Made by a program: the position numbers and the translations under genes. From positions 535,726 to 599,725 of the forward strand of contig NZ_CP067130.1 of assembly GCF_028553745.1 (NCBI RefSeq): a stretch of DNA of 64,000 nucleotides, written 5' to 3'. The DNA is from Paracoccus seriniphilus. Its GTDB lineage: Bacteria > Pseudomonadota > Alphaproteobacteria > Rhodobacterales > Rhodobacteraceae. Under the pieces are notes generated by a model. The model worked only from the letters and a program-made list of their open reading frames with translations, did not search any database and was not told the origin of the DNA. Below are positions 16,531 to 25,048 of this stretch, piece after piece. The number at the start of each line of letters is the position of its first letter. Position 1 is the first letter of the stretch.

Positions 16531-17994
16531 TTACTGCAGACTTTCGGCGTCGGAAGGCGACACGATCAGCCGGCGGGCGTCTCGCGTCTTCCATGCACTG
16601 TCAATATGCCAATCAAGCATTCGTTCCCTGAGCCGGGATTTCATCTGCTGACAGGCATCGTCCGCCCAGAGATTCCTGGTCTCGCCCGGGTCCGCCTCCA
16701 GATCGAACAACTGGCCTTCGGCCTGCCCCTGAAAAAGAACCAGCTTATGTGTCCGGGTCCGGATCATGGTCAGCAACTCGGCCCCGGTCATATTGACGTC
16801 GCCGCCCTGTTCGCAAAAGACCGCATCTCGGCCCGCAAAGGGTTTGTCTTCCAGCGCCGGATTCAGCGTTTCAGCCTCTAGCGTCGCATCGGGCGTGATC
16901 CCCGCCCATTCAAGGATCGTCGGCCCAAGGTCGAACAGTTGCACCAGCTCATCAACCTGCCGCCCGCCCGCAAAGCGTTCCGGCGCAGAGATGATCAGGG
17001 GAACGCGCGTGATCTGATCATAGGGCGCCCATTTCTGGCTGAGCCCGTGATCGCCCAGATTGTCTCCGTGGTCCGAAGTGAAGACGATAATGGTATTGTC
17101 CAGCCGTCCGCGTTCTTCCAATGTATCCAGAATCCGGCCAACCTGTGTGTCGATCATTTCGACATTCGCATAGTAATAGGCGCGCTGGCGATGCATTTCG
17201 TCCCGGGTCGGGTCCAGCTTCCATGAGACAGAGTCGTGATCGACCTCGACATCATGGTGACGCTTTTCCTTCCAGACCGGATGCAACCCGTCGAGTTCCG
17301 CCGCCGTCGGATCGGGCAGAGGCAGGTCGCGCCCCATGTATTTCTCGGCGATGTCCGGGGTCGGGTCATAGGGCGGATGCGGGCCGGGGAAGCCGACGAC
17401 CAGAAACAGCGGCTCGACCACCGGTTTGCTCTCCAGCCACCATTTGGTGACGCCGCCAACGAAATTGTCTGAATGCAGCGCGGCGGGCAGATCCCATGTG
17501 AAGGCACCAAGACGGTCGCGGTAATCGTCCAGCAGGCGATAGGTTTCGCGCTGCTGCTTCTTCAGCCCATGGGTGCCAAGCGCCTTGTCCCATTCATCGA
17601 AGAACCAGCGCCCCTCCATATAGCGGTCCTTGTTTTCAACCACATAGCGTTCGTCAAAACCCGCCTTCGCGTCATAGGGGATCGTGTGCATCTTGCCGAT
17701 ACTGACGGTCCGATAGCCCGAGCGACGCAGATCATCGACCCATGTCCGGCTCCACGGCTGCCCATTGGCATAAACGCCATTGGTATGCGGATAATAGCCC
17801 GTGAACAGGCTGGCCCGGCAGGGCACGCAAGACGGGGCGGTGACATGGCATTGGGTAAAGGTCACGCCCCGATCAACCAGCCGATCAAGGTTTGGCGTGT
17901 CCATATGGTCAGACCCCAGGGCACGGATGGTGTCATAGCGCTGCTGGTCGGTGATGATGACAACGATATCCGGCCGGTTGTCGGGCGTGTTCAT
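16531..17994 (-). CDS. Type I sulfatase (formylglycine-dependent)
   Basis: A 487-residue alkaline-phosphatase-fold hydrolase. The N-terminal metal site is IVVIITDQQRYD, and the modification motif C-x-P-x-R is C56-V-P-C-R60 in APSCVPCRASLFTGYYPH, so Cys56 should become formylglycine. FTSDHGDNLGDHGL supplies further metal ligands. There is no signal peptide, so it is cytoplasmic. It is the last gene of the tctC-tctB-tctA-gntR operon, 12 bp after the regulator. It probably releases sulfate from the sulfate ester imported by the TTT system; the ester is unknown. Confidence 0.9.
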   Translation of the reverse strand: MNTPDNRPDIVVIITDQQRYDTIRALGSDHMDTPNLDRLVDRGVTFTQCHVTAPSCVPCRASLFTGYYPHTNGVYANGQPWSRTWVDDLRRSGYRTVSIGKMHTIPYDAKAGFDERYVVENKDRYMEGRWFFDEWDKALGTHGLKKQQRETYRLLDDYRDRLGAFTWDLPAALHSDNFVGGVTKWWLESKPVVEPLFLVVGFPGPHPPYDPTPDIAEKYMGRDLPLPDPTAAELDGLHPVWKEKRHHDVEVDHDSVSWKLDPTRDEMHRQRAYYYANVEMIDTQVGRILDTLEERGRLDNTIIVFTSDHGDNLGDHGLSQKWAPYDQITRVPLIISAPERFAGGRQVDELVQLFDLGPTILEWAGITPDATLEAETLNPALEDKPFAGRDAVFCEQGGDVNMTGAELLTMIRTRTHKLVLFQGQAEGQLFDLEADPGETRNLWADDACQQMKSRLRERMLDWHIDSAWKTRDARRLIVSPSDAESLQ

Positions 17995-18006
17995 GGGTAT
18001 AGTCCT

Positions 18007-18735
18007 TCAGATTTGCTTGGCATCGGGCGGAGAAAGCTGCAGTTCCATCAACCGGTCGGTCAGAACGTCGATATGCAACTGCATCGCGGTTCTGGCGGCT
18101 TCGGGCCTGCGGTTCTGCAAAGCGCGGAAAATGCGCTGGTGGTCATCGATCGTCCGGCGACGGTTTTCCGGGTTGCGGGTCTGGTCGTACCAGCGCGACC
18201 ACAGGGCCGAATTGCGCATCCACCACAGATGAACCGCATAGGCCTCGATCACGCTATTGCCCGAGGCTGCCGCGATCAGCGCGTGAAATTCGGCATCCGC
18301 GGCGTCGAAGGCCGGAACATTGTGGATCGCCCCTTCCATCCGCTTGACGATGGCCGCCATCTCTTCGATCTGGGCTTCGGTGGCGCGGGTTGCGGCCAGA
18401 TAGGCGGATTGCCCTTCGATCAGGCGGCGGGCCTCTAGCACCTCATAGGGCCCGGTTTCGCCCTTGACGGCAAGCTGACCGCCATCGGTATCCCGCAGGT
18501 GTTCACCCAGGACAAAGACCCCTGCGCCAACGCGAATTTCGATGAAGCGCATGATCTCCAGCGCCAGCAGGGCCTCGCGTATGGTGGTGCGGCTGACATC
18601 AAGCTGCTGGGACAGCTCGCGCTCGGGGGGCAGACGCTCACCCGCCTTGTAGGTGCCTTGGGTGATCTGATCGGCCAGATGCTGCGCGACCTGCAGGTAA
18701 CGGCGGCCACCGCCGGGAAGGTCCAGAATGCTCAT
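18007..18735 (-). CDS. GntR-family (FadR subgroup) transcriptional regulator
   Basis: A 242-residue regulator: an N-terminal winged helix (QITQGTYKAGERLPPERELS, VSRTTIREALLALE) and a C-terminal all-helical FCD ligand domain (DAADAEFHALIAAASGN with metal-binding His/Asp positions). AAGGAGACAAAT precedes the ATG, which overlaps the tctA stop by ATGA. It likely represses its own operon and the divergent sulfatase through the palindrome at 21772-21786. Confidence 0.92.
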   Translation of the reverse strand: MSILDLPGGGRRYLQVAQHLADQITQGTYKAGERLPPERELSQQLDVSRTTIREALLALEIMRFIEIRVGAGVFVLGEHLRDTDGGQLAVKGETGPYEVLEARRLIEGQSAYLAATRATEAQIEEMAAIVKRMEGAIHNVPAFDAADAEFHALIAAASGNSVIEAYAVHLWWMRNSALWSRWYDQTRNPENRRRTIDDHQRIFRALQNRRPEAARTAMQLHIDVLTDRLMELQLSPPDAKQI

Positions 18736-20204
18736 ATTTGTCTCCTTCTTGCGGACAGACGTGCAGCCATAGGCGGCCAGGCCAGAGTGGCAAGGGACAG
18801 GATCAGAAACAGGATCGCCCAGGGACGGTCGAACAAGGCCAGCCAGTCCCCATCGGACAGCATCAGCGAGGCGCGAAGCTGCTCTTCGGCGATGGGCGAC
18901 AGGACAAAGCCGATCACGAAAGGCCCAAGCGGCACACGAACCGCCTCGAGTCCCAGTCCGACAAGGCCAAAGCCGATCATCACCCAGACATCGTTGAAGC
19001 TGGAATTCGCGGCATAGGAGCCCAGCACGCAAAACATCAGGATCACACCCAGCAACCCGGCCTTGGGGATGCGGACCAGTTGCGCGATCCAGCGCACCGC
19101 GCCCCACATCAGGACCAGCATGACGATATTGGCCAGGAAATAGGCCGCAATGATGCCATAGGCGATCTCGGGCGAGTTCTGGAACAGCAATGGGCCAGGT
19201 TGCAGCTGATGGATGGTCAGCGCCCCGATCAGGATCGCCTCGGTCACGGAGCCGGGAATGCCCATGGTGATCAGCGGGATCAGGGCACCCCCGATGGCCG
19301 CATTATTGGCCGTTTCCCCCGCCACGATCCCGGGTTCATGGCCGGTGCCGAATTTCGCGGGGTCACGCGACAATTGCTTGCTGGTGGTATAGCTGACAAG
19401 CGCCGCGATATTGCCGCCAATGCCCGGCAGCAGCCCGACCCATGTTCCGATCAGCGATGACCGCAGCATGTTCGGCCCATGGGTGCGAAGGTCACGCATG
19501 TGGATCGGCAGACGCCCCTTTGGCACCTCGATCTTCTTCAATGGTGGCGCCGCCGCGTCCCGCAGGATCTGAGAGATCGCGAAGGCCCCGATCAGCACCG
19601 GCAACAGGCCAAAGCCGGACAGCAGAAAGTCGGTATCGAATGTCAGCCGGGCGCGGCCCACCGAATTGTCGATTCCGGGCAGCGCGAAGGCCATGCCCAG
19701 CACCGCCGCCAGAAGCCCCTTGACCAAAGACCCCTGCGTCAAGGCCGCCAGCATCACCAGAGCCATCAGCACAAGCGTGAAATATTCCCACGGCCCGAAC
19801 TGTAACGCGAAACGCGCCAGGGCAGGCGACATTCCGGCCAGGAACATCCAGGACACCAGTCCACCCGCCACCGAGGCCATGATCCCCAGGGCAATCGCAC
19901 GTTCGGCGCGCCCCGACCGGGCCATGGGATAGCCGTCAAAAGTCGTGACAATCGAGGCTGGCGTGCCGGGCATGCGCAGCAGGATCGCCGTGATCAACCC
20001 GCCCGAAATGCCGCCGACATATTCTCCGATCAGCAAGGTGATCGCGGCGACAGGCTCCATGTGAAAGGTCAGCGGCAGGGTCAGCGCGATCAGCATGGTT
20101 GCGGTCAGCCCCGGAATGGCACCGATGACAATGCCAAGCCCGGTGCCCAGCACCAGAAGCATCAGCAGATGCCAGTCGAAAAGAACGTGGAAAGCGTCAA
20201 TCAT
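18732..20204 (-). CDS. tctA: Tripartite tricarboxylate transporter large permease TctA
   Basis: A 490-residue permease with about 12 helices. The family signature is clear: GIVIGAIPGLTATMLIALTL, YVGGISGGLITAILLRMPGT, FGTGHEPGIVAGETANNAAI and GALIPLITMGIPGS. TctA forms the channel of a secondary, binding-protein-dependent uptake system together with TctB and TctC, driven by Na+ or protons. It follows tctB by two bases. Confidence 0.93.
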   Translation of the reverse strand: MIDAFHVLFDWHLLMLLVLGTGLGIVIGAIPGLTATMLIALTLPLTFHMEPVAAITLLIGEYVGGISGGLITAILLRMPGTPASIVTTFDGYPMARSGRAERAIALGIMASVAGGLVSWMFLAGMSPALARFALQFGPWEYFTLVLMALVMLAALTQGSLVKGLLAAVLGMAFALPGIDNSVGRARLTFDTDFLLSGFGLLPVLIGAFAISQILRDAAAPPLKKIEVPKGRLPIHMRDLRTHGPNMLRSSLIGTWVGLLPGIGGNIAALVSYTTSKQLSRDPAKFGTGHEPGIVAGETANNAAIGGALIPLITMGIPGSVTEAILIGALTIHQLQPGPLLFQNSPEIAYGIIAAYFLANIVMLVLMWGAVRWIAQLVRIPKAGLLGVILMFCVLGSYAANSSFNDVWVMIGFGLVGLGLEAVRVPLGPFVIGFVLSPIAEEQLRASLMLSDGDWLALFDRPWAILFLILSLATLAWPPMAARLSARRRQI

Positions 20205-20206
20205 TT

Positions 20207-20692
20207 TCAGCCGATCGCGATATAGAGAAAGTTCTGGAAAACCCAGGCCAGCACTGCCCCAAGCCCCGCGCCCAGCAATGCATAGAACAGGCCTGCGCGC
20301 AGATTGAGGCCGGTCAGGATCAGCCCGATCGCGCCAAGAAAGGCGCTGCTGGCGATCCAGAATGGCAGCCGCAGCAGATCAAGCGCGGCCACATAGAGAA
20401 CCAGCGCCACAAAGGTCAGCACCGACCGGCTGCGACGGGTGTCGCTGACCGGTTTTGCCATCGCGGAGGCCTCGGCAGGCCGATGGCGCAGGGACAGCAG
20501 CGCCTTTGCCGCGATGATCAGCGCACAAATGGTCAGACCCGATCCCAGGATGCGCGGCATGGCTGCCGATCCCAGCGGCTCGAACCGGGGGGGCGGCAGA
20601 TCCGCCGCGCCAATGAATAAAAGCAACGCGCCGATCAGGCAGACCACGGCCAGCGCCATGTCTCCGGTGATGCGCCAGTTGTCAGGCGTCAT
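20207..20692 (-). CDS. tctB: Tripartite tricarboxylate transporter small permease TctB
   Basis: A 161-residue membrane protein with four helices (ALAVVCLIGALLLFIGAADL, ILGSGLTICALIIAAKALL, SVLTFVALVLYVAALDLL, and a long C-terminal pair). It matches the TctB family in size and layout. The start at 20692 is behind GGGAGGGGCGGAT. The 62-base gap to tctC contains an imperfect GC hairpin that may limit transcription of the permease genes relative to the binding protein. Confidence 0.88.
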   Translation of the reverse strand: MTPDNWRITGDMALAVVCLIGALLLFIGAADLPPPRFEPLGSAAMPRILGSGLTICALIIAAKALLSLRHRPAEASAMAKPVSDTRRSRSVLTFVALVLYVAALDLLRLPFWIASSAFLGAIGLILTGLNLRAGLFYALLGAGLGAVLAWVFQNFLYIAIG

Positions 20693-20754
20693 ATCCGCCC
20701 CTCCCCATAGGTGATCCGGGTCCGGCGGCCTGCCCGCCCGGAATGTGCCAGCAT

Positions 20755-21732
20755 TCAGCCGATGGTGGCTGCGATCGACTTCAGTTGCTCCAGCGTCTGA
20801 CGGGCATCGGCCATGGAATCCTCGCCATTCACCCAATAGGCTTCCAGCGTGTTTTCCTCGAAATACTGGACGATTTCGGGGTCAGCGATTGCCTTTTCCA
20901 GCGCCGCGCCGATCGCCGCGACATGTTCGTCAGGCGTGTCGGCGGGGGCCAGCCACCAGTTCGGATTGGCCCATGTCACGTCATAGCCAAGCTCGGTCGC
21001 CGTGGGGACATCGGGCATCTGCGCCAGGCGCTCGGTCCCGAAATAGACCAGCGGACGCAGGTTTTCGCCCTGTGACAGATATTCCGACGCGGCGAACAGC
21101 GCGATATCGGCATTGCCGCCAAGGATCAGGCGCAGCCGGTCAGACCCGGAATTGGCGGTGACATAGCGCGTTTCAAAACCCGCCGACTGTGCCAGCATCG
21201 CACCGACGAAATGGGGAATGGTTCCGATGCCTACGGCCTCGACCAGGCCGCGCGGATTGTCCTTGAGATAGGCAATCAGCTCGTCCAGCGTCTGATAGGG
21301 GCTGTCCTCATGCACCGCCCAGATCGGGCTGCCGCCGCCGGTGTAGCCAATCGATTTGAACTGGTCGAGCGAGAAATTCCCCAGTTCCATCGCGATGGCG
21401 ATCAGCAACTGGTGCTGCCAATGCAGGATGGTGTGGCCATCGGCGGGGTCGCGTTTCATCATGTTGACGGCATTGGCACCTGCCCCGCCATCCGCATTCA
21501 CGATGGCGATCGGCTGTGGCAGCCAGTCGTTTTCCTTGATCTTCTCGGCCAGCATCCGCGCCACCAGATCGGTCCGACCACCCGGCTTGAAAGGCACGCA
21601 GATCTTGATCGGGCGCGACGGGAATGTCTGCGCCATCGCCTGACCGCCGGAAAGCACTCCTCCCGCCAGGGCGACGCCTGCACCGATGGTAAAGACCCGG
21701 CGGCTGACGCCGGGCATTGCAATCTTGGACAT
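20755..21732 (-). CDS. tctC: TctC/Bug-family periplasmic solute-binding protein
   Basis: A 325-residue binding protein with a Tat-like leader (VSRRVFTIGAGVALAGG, cleavage near AMAQ), then TFPSRPIKICVPFKPGGRTD. Bug proteins bind their carboxylated ligand in the loop that follows FxPGG. The start at 21732 has GGGAGGGAAAGAA before it. It is the first gene of the minus-strand operon and defines which compound enters. The two flanking sulfatases suggest a sulfated carboxylate or related sulfate ester (inference). Confidence 0.9.
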   Translation of the reverse strand: MSKIAMPGVSRRVFTIGAGVALAGGVLSGGQAMAQTFPSRPIKICVPFKPGGRTDLVARMLAEKIKENDWLPQPIAIVNADGGAGANAVNMMKRDPADGHTILHWQHQLLIAIAMELGNFSLDQFKSIGYTGGGSPIWAVHEDSPYQTLDELIAYLKDNPRGLVEAVGIGTIPHFVGAMLAQSAGFETRYVTANSGSDRLRLILGGNADIALFAASEYLSQGENLRPLVYFGTERLAQMPDVPTATELGYDVTWANPNWWLAPADTPDEHVAAIGAALEKAIADPEIVQYFEENTLEAYWVNGEDSMADARQTLEQLKSIAATIG

Positions 21733-21771
21733 TTCTTTCCCTCCCATTGCGATTGAACGCTCTTGCGAAAA

Positions 21772-21786
21772 ATCGGTCCAACCAAT
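21772..21786. promoter_or_regulatory. Candidate FadR-type GntR operator
   Basis: ATCGGTCCAACCAAT in the 111-bp divergent tctC/sulfatase gap is a near-palindrome of the form GGTnnnACC, the layout bound by FadR-subgroup GntR proteins. A second short palindrome, TTGTACA, lies at 21805-21811. Confidence 0.5.
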
Positions 21787-21843
21787 ATGGATTAATTAAA
21801 TACTTTGTACAGTCCAATTTTCAAAGGCCATGAAAAAAACTCG

Positions 21844-23283
21844 ATGACAGCAGAAAACAGCACCCGCCCCGATATCGTCATGATCATGACCGACCAGCAT
21901 GCGGCACGCATTCTTGGCTGCGCGGGCGATCCCTTCGCGCACACGCCTTCGCTGGACGCCCTGGCCGGTGAGGGCACGCGGTTTGACAACTGCTACTGCC
22001 CCTCTCCGCTTTGCGTGCCGTCGCGGATGGCGTTCCTGTCCGGGCTGGAGCCGCATGTCTCGGGCGTGCTTGGCAATGACGACTATCTGCCATCGGACAT
22101 CCCGACGCTTGCCCATGCGCTCGGGGCGGCGGGATATGACTGCCAGCTTGTCGGACGGATGCATTTCTATGGTCCCGATCAGACCCATGGCTTCAACCGC
22201 CCCATTGGTGATATCGGTGCCAGCTGGCCCGGCGCAGCTCCGCCCGATATCGGCCCATTGACCAGAGGCCGGGGCAATCGCGGACCAGAGCTGGAACATT
22301 CAGGGCCGGGAGAGACCTCTTATCAAGCCTATGATCAGGCGGTGATCGAACAGGCGATCAAGACATTGGACCAGTTGATCCGCCAGCGCGAACAGACGGG
22401 ACGCCCCTATTTCTGCCTGATCTCGCTGTTTTGTCCGCATCCGCCCTATATCGCGCGGCGCGAGGATTTCGATCAATTTGCGGATCGCCTTCCCCCGCCC
22501 CGCTTGGCTGCACCACGGGTCGAACACCCGGCCATTGCCGCATGGCGCAGCGCAGGCAAGACCGACGAGGTCAGCGCCACAGCGGTCGCGGCCAGCCGCG
22601 CGGCCTATTACGGGCTGGTCCGGATGGTCGACCGGCTGTCGGGAAAAGTCCTTGATCGGGTGGCCGGGCGCAACAACACGCTGTCCATCTATGCTTCCGA
22701 TCACGGAGAGGCGCTGGGGGAACGCGGGCTTTGGTGGAAAAGCACGATGTATGATGAAAGCGCCAAGGTGCCGCTGATCATGCGCGGCCCCGGCTTTGAA
22801 CCCGGCGTGACCGATCGGCGCGTTGCAAATCTCATGGATCTTTCGGCAACCATTCTTGCGATGGCAGGCGCGGCATTGCCGGGACATTGCGGGCATGATC
22901 TGCGCTCAGACGGATCGCCCCAGATTTCTTTCAGCAGCTATTATGGCGGGCTGATGAACATTGCCTTGCCGCCGCAACGTCACCGCATGCTGCGCAAGGG
23001 CCGCTGGAAGATCACCTGGTTCGACGGGCAGGCCCCGATGCTGTTCGACATGCAGGCCGACCCCGACGAAACCGGCGATCTTGCCGACAGTCCCGACCAT
23101 TGTGACACCCTGCTGGAACTGTCCCGTGACCTATTGGCAGGCTGGGATCCGGCTCGGTTGGCGCGGGTGCAAAGGTGCAAGGCCGAACGCATCGCCGTGA
23201 TCCGCGACTGGGTGAAGGTCACGCATCCGGCGGAACCATATCGCTGGATCGACCCCGACAAGGCGCGTAACCGCTATGAGTGA
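21844..23283 (+). CDS. Type I sulfatase (second, divergent)
   Basis: A 479-residue sulfatase from the ATG at 21844. The metal site is IVMIMTDQHAAR, the formylglycine motif is C57-V-P-S-R61 in SPLCVPSRMAFLSG, and other ligand segments are FCPHPPY and YASDHGEALGERG. An in-frame TTG at 21805 would add 13 residues but is less likely. It is only distantly similar to the sulfatase at 16.5 kb, so the pair probably has different substrates or acts in series. No signal peptide is seen, so cytoplasmic action fits import of an intact ester by TctABC. Confidence 0.88.
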   Translation: MTAENSTRPDIVMIMTDQHAARILGCAGDPFAHTPSLDALAGEGTRFDNCYCPSPLCVPSRMAFLSGLEPHVSGVLGNDDYLPSDIPTLAHALGAAGYDCQLVGRMHFYGPDQTHGFNRPIGDIGASWPGAAPPDIGPLTRGRGNRGPELEHSGPGETSYQAYDQAVIEQAIKTLDQLIRQREQTGRPYFCLISLFCPHPPYIARREDFDQFADRLPPPRLAAPRVEHPAIAAWRSAGKTDEVSATAVAASRAAYYGLVRMVDRLSGKVLDRVAGRNNTLSIYASDHGEALGERGLWWKSTMYDESAKVPLIMRGPGFEPGVTDRRVANLMDLSATILAMAGAALPGHCGHDLRSDGSPQISFSSYYGGLMNIALPPQRHRMLRKGRWKITWFDGQAPMLFDMQADPDETGDLADSPDHCDTLLELSRDLLAGWDPARLARVQRCKAERIAVIRDWVKVTHPAEPYRWIDPDKARNRYE

Positions 23284-23602
23284 AACCTTCCTGTGAAAGG
23301 GCAGCAACTGATCGCAGGATTGCCCTATCGCCTCGGCGCGCGGTCACACAGGTCACGACCGCCCTGCCATCGCAATAGCCATGCCCCGCCGCCGGGGTTC
23401 CCGCTGACGCAATTGCCGACCGCTTTTCAGCAGCTTGGCAATTTCGGGCGCCTGCTGAACGGTCCGTCGCTCTGGATGAAACGGGACGATCTGTCCGGGC
23501 TTGAAGGCGGCGGAACCGCACCTTTCGCGCACCACGACAGCGACGGGACCCGGATCTTCATTTCTATGGAGAGGATTTGGTGGTTTGGAAGGAAAGACCC
23601 GT
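23284..23602. other. Intergenic stretch holding a gene relic
   Basis: About 320 bases between the sulfatase and udgX stops. Apart from the relic described at 23386-23514, nothing is recognised. The sulfatase and UdgX genes converge here, and no clear terminator hairpin was seen. Confidence 0.5.
23386..23514 (+). pseudogene. N-terminal relic of a D-cysteine desulfhydrase / L-cysteate sulfo-lyase
   Basis: One frame reads GFPLTQLPTAFQQLGNFG, then GPSLWMKRDDLSGLEGGG. This matches the start of the PLP-dependent ACC deaminase/D-cysteine desulfhydrase family (normally P-L-x-x-L-P-T-P-L-E ... W-I-K-R-D-D-x-T-G-L-x-x-G-G-N-K). It stops matching exactly where the PLP-lysine motif NKTRK should begin, so the catalytic part is gone. 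The family includes cysteate sulfo-lyase CuyA, which would suit a sulfur-compound locus. Confidence 0.65.
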
Positions 23603-25048
23603 TCAGTGCTCACCTTGGTCCCGTGCATCCGACATCAGCGCGACCGCCTTTTCCAGATCACCCTGAAACAATGCCCGCCCCTGCGCCGCGGCCTGCGGAT
23701 CGCGCAGACGCAGCAGATAGGCCGGGTGCAGGGTGATCAGGACTGGCAAACCGGATATCGTGCGCTCTATCCCACCTCGTCGTGACAGGATGCCATCGCG
23801 CTTGCCGGTCAGGGATTCTGCCGCCGTGGCACCCATGGCAAGGATCAGCTTCGGTTTGACCCGAGCGATCTCTGCGTCCAGCCACCAGCGGCAATGGTGG
23901 ATCTCTGACATATCGGGGCGCTGATGCAGACGCCGCTTGCCGCGCGGGACAAATTTGAAATGCTTGACCGCATTGGTGACATAGGCCTGCTGCCGGTCAA
24001 GCCCGGCAATGGCCGCGATCTCGTCAAATATCTGCCCCGCCGGTCCGACAAGGGGCTTGCCGCCGAGATCCTCCAGATCGCCGGGCTGTTCGCCGACGAT
24101 CATCAGGTCGGCATCACCCGGCCCTTCGCCAGGAACCGCCTGAGTCGCATTCCGGTGCAGCGGGCAGCGGGTGCAGGCGGCAATCGCGGCGGGCAAGGCA
24201 TCGCCAGAGCCATCCCATGCAGACCGCCATTCGGCCAATCCGGCCTGAACCTGCCCCATACGCGCGGGCGGCAGTGACGGTGCCGCCTCTGCCATCTCGC
24301 GCGCCCGCGCGGGCGCCTGGGCGATCAGATCAGGGATGGATGCGGCCTCGGGCAGGTTCTTCCAGTATTTCCTTGGCATCTCCGATTGCATTGCCTTCAC
24401 CTTCAGGCGGGCCGGATTGAAGATGTTGCGGAAATAGGTAACCCAAAGCTGCTCGCCTGCGTCATCTGGCAGATCCGGTTTCTTGTGACCTTCCTGAAAC
24501 GTCAGCTGACCGTTTTCAAATATCGCCGACACATCGGGTGTCAGGATGCGCCAATCCATGTCTGCGAACCGACGCACAAAGAAATCCGCCGTGGGTTCGA
24601 CGCTGTGATGTGTCGGCTCGAACCACGCGGCAAAGGAACGACGGGCGTCATCGGCCGCGCCGATGTCGCGGAATCTGACAAAGGCTTTCATCTTGTGCTG
24701 GCAGCGCCGCACGTTTTTTTCCATTGCACGCAATCGGGACAGGTCAGCATCGGCGCGATCCGCCATCAACTGTGGCGCGTCCTTCAGCCGCCACAAGAAC
24801 CCATACAACCGCGCGAAACGTTCAGGATCCTTATGCCAGACCACCGTCTGCGCCATCGAGACAAAGCTGCGCGGAACCGATGGCCTGCCCTGTGCAGATG
24901 CCGTGACGTCGGTGCCGAAAAGATCGGGTGCCAAGGCCACATCGCCCCAGATGATCTGATCTGGCGGCACGCCCGCCGCCAGAAACCGGCGCGCGGCATT
25001 GCGCCAATGGGTTGCGGCGCCGATGGCAGGAATGACCGCCCGCTGCAT
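23603..25048 (-). CDS. udgX: DUF4130-UdgX fusion uracil-DNA glycosylase-family protein
   Basis: A 481-residue two-domain protein. Residues ~1-250 are the DUF4130-type partner domain (HWRNAARRFLAAGVPPDQ, FVRFRDIGAADDARRSFAAW, WVTYFRNIFNPARLKVKAMQ). Residues ~280-481 are a 4Fe-4S family 4/UdgX glycosylase: CTRCPLHRNATQAVPGEGPG, GEQPGDLEDLGGKPLVGPAG, the UdgX-specific loop KRRLHQRPD whose His forms a covalent bond to the abasic site in characterised UdgX, and TLHPAYLLRLRD. The ATG at 25048 shares its A with the stop codon of the radical SAM gene (TGATG). An earlier in-frame start would overlap that gene by 81 bases and adds nothing conserved. Confidence 0.9.
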   Translation of the reverse strand: MQRAVIPAIGAATHWRNAARRFLAAGVPPDQIIWGDVALAPDLFGTDVTASAQGRPSVPRSFVSMAQTVVWHKDPERFARLYGFLWRLKDAPQLMADRADADLSRLRAMEKNVRRCQHKMKAFVRFRDIGAADDARRSFAAWFEPTHHSVEPTADFFVRRFADMDWRILTPDVSAIFENGQLTFQEGHKKPDLPDDAGEQLWVTYFRNIFNPARLKVKAMQSEMPRKYWKNLPEAASIPDLIAQAPARAREMAEAAPSLPPARMGQVQAGLAEWRSAWDGSGDALPAAIAACTRCPLHRNATQAVPGEGPGDADLMIVGEQPGDLEDLGGKPLVGPAGQIFDEIAAIAGLDRQQAYVTNAVKHFKFVPRGKRRLHQRPDMSEIHHCRWWLDAEIARVKPKLILAMGATAAESLTGKRDGILSRRGGIERTISGLPVLITLHPAYLLRLRDPQAAAQGRALFQGDLEKAVALMSDARDQGEH

